DNA from: Gammaproteobacteria bacterium
GTDB taxonomy: Bacteria > Bacillota_I > Bacilli_A > Izemoplasmatales > UBA1188
Assembly: GCA_024691665.1 (NCBI GenBank)
Contig: JAILNJ010000050.1
Location: 1-18,993, forward strand
Direction of reading: 5' to 3'
DNA length: 18,993 bases
A program made the translations under genes and the position numbers. Below the pieces are notes generated by a model, which made no database searches, had not been told where the DNA came from, and saw only the letters and a list, made by a program, of their open reading frames with translations. Numbering within the stretch: position 1 is the first letter of the stretch; each line of letters begins with the position of its first letter. Positions 14,944 through 18,993 of the stretch are shown here, one piece after another.

Positions 14944-15594
14944 ATGAAATACGTTTACTTAGCTATTTATCTTATTTTCACGACCATACATTTATATGCA
15001 AGCCTTAAGAATAATAAAGAACTTAGAAATGTAACTAAAGGCTTTATTTTATTCACGCTTCTTGGGTTCTATCTAGAAGCTGTAGACGTGTTATATTGGG
15101 CTGTGGTTTGTGCAATTCTTTTTAGCTTATTAGGAGATCTTCTTCTAATACCACATGGAACTAAATGGTTTGCGGCTGGTGGAGTCGCATTTATGGCATC
15201 TCATGCCTTCTTTATCGTTTCATATATTCATTACACTGATTTTAGTAATGTTCCTCTATATGTGATTATTCCATTTGCTCTCGTATTCATGGTCGCAGTT
15301 ATCTATATATTCTATAGATTAAAACAGTTCCTTCCTAAAGCTTTATTCTATCCGATGGCTTTATATCTTTTAATTAATGGGGCAATGAACTGTTTCGCAA
15401 TCTATAGATTATTCGCAAATCCTACCGCAGGAGCTATCATCACAGTAGTTGGTGCACTTCTATTCTTTGTATCTGATACATCACTCTTCTTTGTAAGATT
15501 TAATAAAGATAGTGTAATGAAGTCACACTTCTTAGTAATGCTCACATATTCAATTGGTGAATTCTTAATCATTTTAGGATTAATTTTAATATAA
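14944..15594 (+). CDS. YhhN-family (lysoplasmalogenase-like) integral membrane protein
   Basis: This 216-residue, almost entirely hydrophobic protein has about eight membrane segments. It shows the YhhN/TMEM86 signatures: LGDLLLIP (63-70), FAAGGVAFMASHAFF (76-90) and GALLFFVSDTSLFF (170-183). Characterised family members hydrolyse the vinyl-ether bond of lysoplasmalogens, and plasmalogens occur in anaerobic Firmicutes, so a role in ether-lipid turnover is plausible. I chose the ATG at 14944 over the in-frame ATG at 14845. The extra 33 residues are not family-like, and the candidate promoter would start transcription after 14845. No clear Shine-Dalgarno sequence precedes 14944. It is the only large plus-strand gene in the window, and a tiny ORF follows it immediately. 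Confidence 0.8.
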   Translation: MKYVYLAIYLIFTTIHLYASLKNNKELRNVTKGFILFTLLGFYLEAVDVLYWAVVCAILFSLLGDLLLIPHGTKWFAAGGVAFMASHAFFIVSYIHYTDFSNVPLYVIIPFALVFMVAVIYIFYRLKQFLPKALFYPMALYLLINGAMNCFAIYRLFANPTAGAIITVVGALLFFVSDTSLFFVRFNKDSVMKSHFLVMLTYSIGEFLIILGLILI

Positions 15595-15598
15595 GGAG
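15593..15598 (+). promoter_or_regulatory. Ribosome binding site pointing to an ATT start
   Basis: AAGGAG overlaps the YhhN stop codon and ends 5 nt before the ATT at 15604-15606. The first ATG in the same frame (15619) is 20 nt away, too far for this site. The site therefore suggests rare ATT initiation, or reinitiation after the YhhN stop. Confidence 0.55.
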
Positions 15599-15618
15599 AA
15601 CACATTAAGAAAGAAAAG

Positions 15619-15732
15619 ATGGTAAAAGAATTTGAAGGAAAAGAAATCGAAGTTAAATTCGATGTTCCATGTGCTCTTCAAATAGATGGTGAAACTGTAT
15701 TCAATGTTTCATCATATAAAGTTCATTTATAA
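15619..15732 (+). CDS. Small hypothetical protein of 37-42 residues downstream of the YhhN gene
   Basis: From the ATG at 15619 the ORF encodes 37 residues, beginning MVKEFEGKEIEVKF and ending FNVSSYKVHL, with a TAA at 15730-15732. From the ATT at 15604, preceded by AAGGAG at 5 nt, it would be 42 residues beginning (M)KKEKMVKE. The composition is protein-like: alternating charged and hydrophobic residues suited to beta strands, with ALQIDGE in the middle. It ends just before the terminator at 15744, so it fits as the second gene of the YhhN transcript. I do not recognise the family. The QIDGE stretch faintly recalls the C-terminal end of YegS/diacylglycerol-kinase-type lipid kinases, so it could be a remnant of one; this is weak. 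Confidence 0.55.
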   Translation: MVKEFEGKEIEVKFDVPCALQIDGETVFNVSSYKVHL

Positions 15733-15743
15733 TAGAAAAGAAA

Positions 15744-15771
15744 AGGCACTCGATTGAGTGCCTGTTTTTTT
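15744..15771. terminator. Bidirectional Rho-independent terminator
   Basis: An 8-bp stem (AGGCACTC with GAGTGCCT) and a GATT loop are followed on the plus strand by TGTTTTTTT. On the minus strand the stem is followed by TTTCTTTTCT. It sits between the small ORF and the converging B-repeat protein gene and can end both transcripts. The T-run overlaps the first bases of that gene's stop codon. Confidence 0.9.
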
Positions 15772-17932
15772 ATGCTGTTATAATATTCCCACTACCATCA
15801 TATGACCAATAGTTTCCAGTAAGTCCTGTGAGGTCATCTCTATAATAATAGAGATTCATTGACTCTAGGTTAATAGTTTGGTCAATATCTACTTGAGATA
15901 AGAATGCTTCTTCTGATTCAAAATCTAAATATAAATTTGTTCCATCATTAATTGCTGAATCACAGATTACTTTTACTGATGATGGGATAACTATATCAAT
16001 TACTGAAGAGTTCTTAAATAGATTAATTTCAATAATTTCAAGACCATCATTTAATACTACTTTAGTGAGATTAGTACACCCTTCAAATGCACCATCTTCT
16101 ATTACAGTAACAGTGTTTGGAAGAATGATTGATGTGATTGATGAATTAGCAAATGCTTCTTTGCCAATTATTTCAATACCACCACCAACAGTTATACTGT
16201 TGATATTAGTTAATCCTTTGAAAGCATTTTGTTTAATAGCTAATACTTGTTTACCTTTAAATGTAGGTGAAATATAAATATCAGTTGTATTGGCAGTACC
16301 AATAGAGTTTACATAGTATGTATTTTCAACTCCTGTAATACTTCCAGTACCATCAAGTACGTATTCAAGTAAATGTTCCCATCTTGCATGAAGAGTTAAA
16401 TCACTACTTACTATCTTAGATAAATCTAATTCAGTGCTTGAAGAATAAGACGTATCAGTATACCATGCATAGAATGATAATCCATCTCTTACTGGAGTTG
16501 GAACATCACTTTCTTTAAGAAGTGAATTCTTAGGGATTTCAATACTTGGAATTACATTTCCACCATGAGTATTAAATGTAATAGTTACATTATCTAATGT
16601 CTTAGCACTGAACTTAGCATACAAAGTAATTGGTGAAGTTACAATAGTGTTGAAATCAAATAGATTATCATATGTTGCTTCTGTGTACCAACCATTGAAT
16701 ACATCAGTTCCTCTAATAGGATCTTCAGGTCTTTCAACCTTACCATAAATAGTAGTTGTAGTGTCTGGATAGTTAGTACCAGTTGATACAAATTTAACTG
16801 TTACTTGAGTATATGTGATTGGACCCCATTTTGCATATAAATTAATATCATGTTCAACAACCTTATTTTTGTCAAATGGGTCAGTCCAGTCATTATCGTT
16901 AAACCAACCATAGAATTGGTAATCATCTCTTATTGGATCAACAGGTAGATTAAGCTTAGTGTTCTTTTCAATAGACATATTATCTATTCTTGTACCACCA
17001 TTAGTTATAAATCTAACTGTTACATATTCTTTTTCAATTTGGTCTGGGTCTATTTCAAATTTAGCGTATAATGTGAAGCTTTCAGTAACCTTTTCAGCAA
17101 AACTATATTTAATAGTTAAAGCTTCATTTTTATACCAACCTTTAAATAAATATTTATCTTTTACAGGATCATTTGGTCTCGATAATAATCCGTTCTTTTC
17201 AACTTCTACACTTTGAATAGATGAACCGTCAAATGTTTCAAAAGTAATTGTGTAATAAACTTTCTGTTTATTAAGTCCATCTCTTGTTCCATTAGAACAT
17301 TCAACATCAAGCCAATTAATTGTTTCATCACTAACAGTTATATTAGCTAATTCTTGAGCAGTGCCTTCATACTTTACTTTTTCAAGATTAGTACAACCTA
17401 AGAAGGCATTTTCTTTTATTTCAGTTACTGTCTTTGGAATAGTAACTTCTTTAATAACTGTATTATATTGGAAGGCATCACTTGAGATAGTTGTGATAGT
17501 CATTCCTTCAAATGATTGAGGGATATCAAGTACCTCTTTAGTCTTACCAAAACCAGTTAGAGATTTAAGAGTAGTTCCTTCAACAATATAGTATGGTTCA
17601 CTCCATGATGCATATAGGTCAATAGCGTCAGCTTTTATACCTGATAATTCGTCAAAAAATGTACCGCCAAAATCACTCCAACCAACGAATTCATATCCTA
17701 TTCTTGTAGGTGATAATAATTGATAAGTTTGATTCTTTTTACACTTAGTTGGATTATCAACTTCTACCGCATATTCAGTGTTGTAGTGATATGTAACTTT
17801 ATAGTTATTATTTAGAACCAAAGTTACCACAACAAGACCAATAAGTAAGACAAAAAGAGCGATTAGAATACTACCGCATTTTATCCATAACTTTTTAATT
17901 TTAGGATTCTTCATTAATTCTTTGGCTTTCAT
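15770..17932 (-). CDS. Membrane-anchored surface protein with InlB B-repeats and BspA-like leucine-rich repeats
   Basis: A basic N-terminus and one membrane segment (about 16-40) without a lipobox or clear cleavage site suggest an uncleaved anchor with the rest outside. The ectodomain alternates two module types. Five InlB/Listeria-Bacteroides B-repeat-like units occur at about 45-110, 227-292, 303-369, 377-442 and 449-518, each with a Gly-Trp-Tyr/Phe or Ala-Trp-Tyr core and a closing LYA(K/S) or LHAR motif. BspA-type leucine-rich repeats occur at about 117-190 and 522-660, with units such as IPKTVTEIKENAFLGCTNL. The C-terminus ends without LPXTG or a second membrane segment. Such proteins mediate adhesion or protein binding on the cell surface in gut bacteria. 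The upstream DUF697-like gene is 23 nt away and probably co-transcribed. No strong ribosome binding site precedes the ATG at 17930-17932, which may indicate translational coupling or low expression. Confidence 0.88.
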   Translation of the reverse strand: MKAKELMKNPKIKKLWIKCGSILIALFVLLIGLVVVTLVLNNNYKVTYHYNTEYAVEVDNPTKCKKNQTYQLLSPTRIGYEFVGWSDFGGTFFDELSGIKADAIDLYASWSEPYYIVEGTTLKSLTGFGKTKEVLDIPQSFEGMTITTISSDAFQYNTVIKEVTIPKTVTEIKENAFLGCTNLEKVKYEGTAQELANITVSDETINWLDVECSNGTRDGLNKQKVYYTITFETFDGSSIQSVEVEKNGLLSRPNDPVKDKYLFKGWYKNEALTIKYSFAEKVTESFTLYAKFEIDPDQIEKEYVTVRFITNGGTRIDNMSIEKNTKLNLPVDPIRDDYQFYGWFNDNDWTDPFDKNKVVEHDINLYAKWGPITYTQVTVKFVSTGTNYPDTTTTIYGKVERPEDPIRGTDVFNGWYTEATYDNLFDFNTIVTSPITLYAKFSAKTLDNVTITFNTHGGNVIPSIEIPKNSLLKESDVPTPVRDGLSFYAWYTDTSYSSSTELDLSKIVSSDLTLHARWEHLLEYVLDGTGSITGVENTYYVNSIGTANTTDIYISPTFKGKQVLAIKQNAFKGLTNINSITVGGGIEIIGKEAFANSSITSIILPNTVTVIEDGAFEGCTNLTKVVLNDGLEIIEINLFKNSSVIDIVIPSSVKVICDSAINDGTNLYLDFESEEAFLSQVDIDQTINLESMNLYYYRDDLTGLTGNYWSYDGSGNIITA

Positions 17933-17955
17933 AACTATATTATTTCTTTAAAATC

Positions 17956-18969
17956 TTAGGCTGCTTTAGCTTTAGATTTCATATTGTCCTTAAGTTCTGT
18001 TTCAAGTTCCTTGATAGAAGCTTCAACTTCTTCTCTAGATTCTTCAAGTTCAATATCATCAAGTACATCTTGTAAATGATATTCACGAGAAATATATTTG
18101 ATTGTTTGATATCCAACTACTGTAGTTAAGACACCATTAGTTAATCCTTGAATAGATGAATCTACTACTGCACCAATCGCAGCTCCTAGAATTGGAATAG
18201 ATTTAACTATTCCACCCATAGTATTTGCAAGACCCTTACCAATGTTTGCGCTTGATACACCATAGGCTACCATTGATGAGGCTAATACACTTGAATAAAT
18301 TTTAAATAACTTCGCATCACTAGGTCTAAATCCATATAAGAATACAATATCTTTAATCATTTGAAGATCAGTGAAGGCCACAATAGTTGCGTCCATTGTA
18401 TTAGATTGAGAGAGTGCTGAATAAAGGCCAGCTCTTAAAGATGCTTCACTAATAATTTCTTTCGCAGTCTTTTTAACTGAAGTTGAATACATTCTTGTTA
18501 GAGTATCTTTAAGTGCTTTATCGTCATTCTTTTCAAGGGCTACTTCAAGATTCTTAACTTCTTCAGAGTCATACCAACCTGCACCTTCAACTTGAGAATT
18601 AAAATCAACGATTTTAGTTGCGATATTGTGTCTAACTTTCTTATTATGAGCTTTAGCTTCTTTTGCGTGTTTACTATTAACGTTTGTAATGAAATAATCA
18701 CTCTTCATCACTTTTACGACAGGTACGATAAAGAATATGATGTATATAATTACTGCTACACCTATTGCTCCATAACCTGCATATTTATTAATGTTGTAGA
18801 TCTTTTCTACCATAAAGAATAGACATGTGAAAATAAGTATACCCACAAGTAGTATAACTAAATTCAAGAAGAACTTCACAGCTCTTGTATTTTCTCTTTT
18901 CACATATTTATCTTCATAATCATAAATTGATAATCTTTTTTCTTCTTTATTGTTATTTGTCTCTGACAT
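17956..18969 (-). CDS. DUF697/YcjF-like membrane protein
   Basis: This 337-residue protein has two N-terminal membrane segments (about 33-54 and 64-86) after a charged start, then a helical middle region. The C-terminal part resembles the DUF697/YcjF (UPF0283) family: LRAGLYSALSQSNTMDATIVAFTDLQMIKDIVFLYGFRP (178-216) and GLTNGVLTTVVGYQTIKYISRE (275-296). In between lies a Gly/Ala-rich hydrophobic stretch (about 226-272) that may enter the membrane. The last 35 residues are a charged coiled coil. The ATG at 18967-18969 has AAAAGGA about 12 nt upstream. In proteobacteria the relative YcjF sits with the GTPase-like YcjX; no such partner is visible here. It heads a probable two-gene unit with the B-repeat surface protein, so a role at the envelope is inferred. 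The biochemical function of the family is unknown. Confidence 0.75.
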   Translation of the reverse strand: MSETNNNKEEKRLSIYDYEDKYVKRENTRAVKFFLNLVILLVGILIFTCLFFMVEKIYNINKYAGYGAIGVAVIIYIIFFIVPVVKVMKSDYFITNVNSKHAKEAKAHNKKVRHNIATKIVDFNSQVEGAGWYDSEEVKNLEVALEKNDDKALKDTLTRMYSTSVKKTAKEIISEASLRAGLYSALSQSNTMDATIVAFTDLQMIKDIVFLYGFRPSDAKLFKIYSSVLASSMVAYGVSSANIGKGLANTMGGIVKSIPILGAAIGAVVDSSIQGLTNGVLTTVVGYQTIKYISREYHLQDVLDDIELEESREEVEASIKELETELKDNMKSKAKAA

Positions 18970-18993
18970 AAAAATATAATTCCTTTTTAGAAT

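Noticed and set aside
16065..17216. Plus-strand open frames opposite the B-repeat protein gene
   Set aside because: They mirror the repeat-bearing coding strand and have no start signals or recognisable domains.

Overview
The window looks like a chromosomal segment of a low-GC Firmicutes or Mollicutes-related bacterium, such as an uncultured gut lineage near the Erysipelotrichia, RF39 or Acholeplasma groups. Evidence: strongly AT-rich codon use, AAGGAG-type ribosome binding sites, lipobox lipoproteins, no outer-membrane genes, and opp genes with the oversized insertions known from Mollicutes. Tryptophan codons that I checked are TGG, and all twelve stop codons I located (eleven large genes and one small one) are TAA, so the standard bacterial code is the better reading. 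The lineage is an inference.

Layout. (1) Positions 1-3679, minus strand: two consecutive ABC exporters with fused ATPase and FtsX/MacB-like permease. The downstream one is cut short beside an inverted repeat at the window edge. (2) Positions 3756-14617, minus strand: one long peptide-uptake operon in the order oppA, oppB, oppC, oppD, oppF, a DUF3899-like membrane protein, and an S41-peptidase-like lipoprotein. It has a good sigma-A promoter upstream of oppA, a hairpin between oppA and oppB, and a terminator at 3704-3747. (3) Positions 14618-14943: a divergent intergenic region of 326 bases with the oppA promoter, a cre-like site, two palindromes, a very GC-rich 19-bp tandem repeat and a rightward promoter. 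(4) Positions 14944-15732, plus strand: a YhhN-family (lysoplasmalogenase-like) membrane protein and a tiny ORF, closed by a terminator shared with the converging genes. (5) Positions 15770-18969, minus strand: a DUF697/YcjF-like membrane protein followed by a membrane-anchored surface protein built from InlB-type B-repeats and BspA-like leucine-rich repeats.

How the genes work together. The opp operon makes a lipoprotein receptor (OppA), two permeases (OppB, OppC) and two ATPases (OppD, OppF) for importing peptides. The co-transcribed S41-like lipoprotein may cut proteins outside the cell or hold peptides there, which would make a capture, trim and import module. Every Opp component except OppB carries a large extra segment. 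OppA and OppC are expanded outside the cell. OppD and OppF carry helical inserts in the cytoplasm, placed at different points of the ATPase fold.

The least ordinary signals are the expanded Opp system with its S41 lipoprotein, the CGCGCG tandem repeat in the divergent promoter region, the small ORF whose ribosome binding site points to an ATT start, and the fold-back repeat at the left edge. I saw no CRISPR array, transposase, phage gene, tRNA or rRNA.
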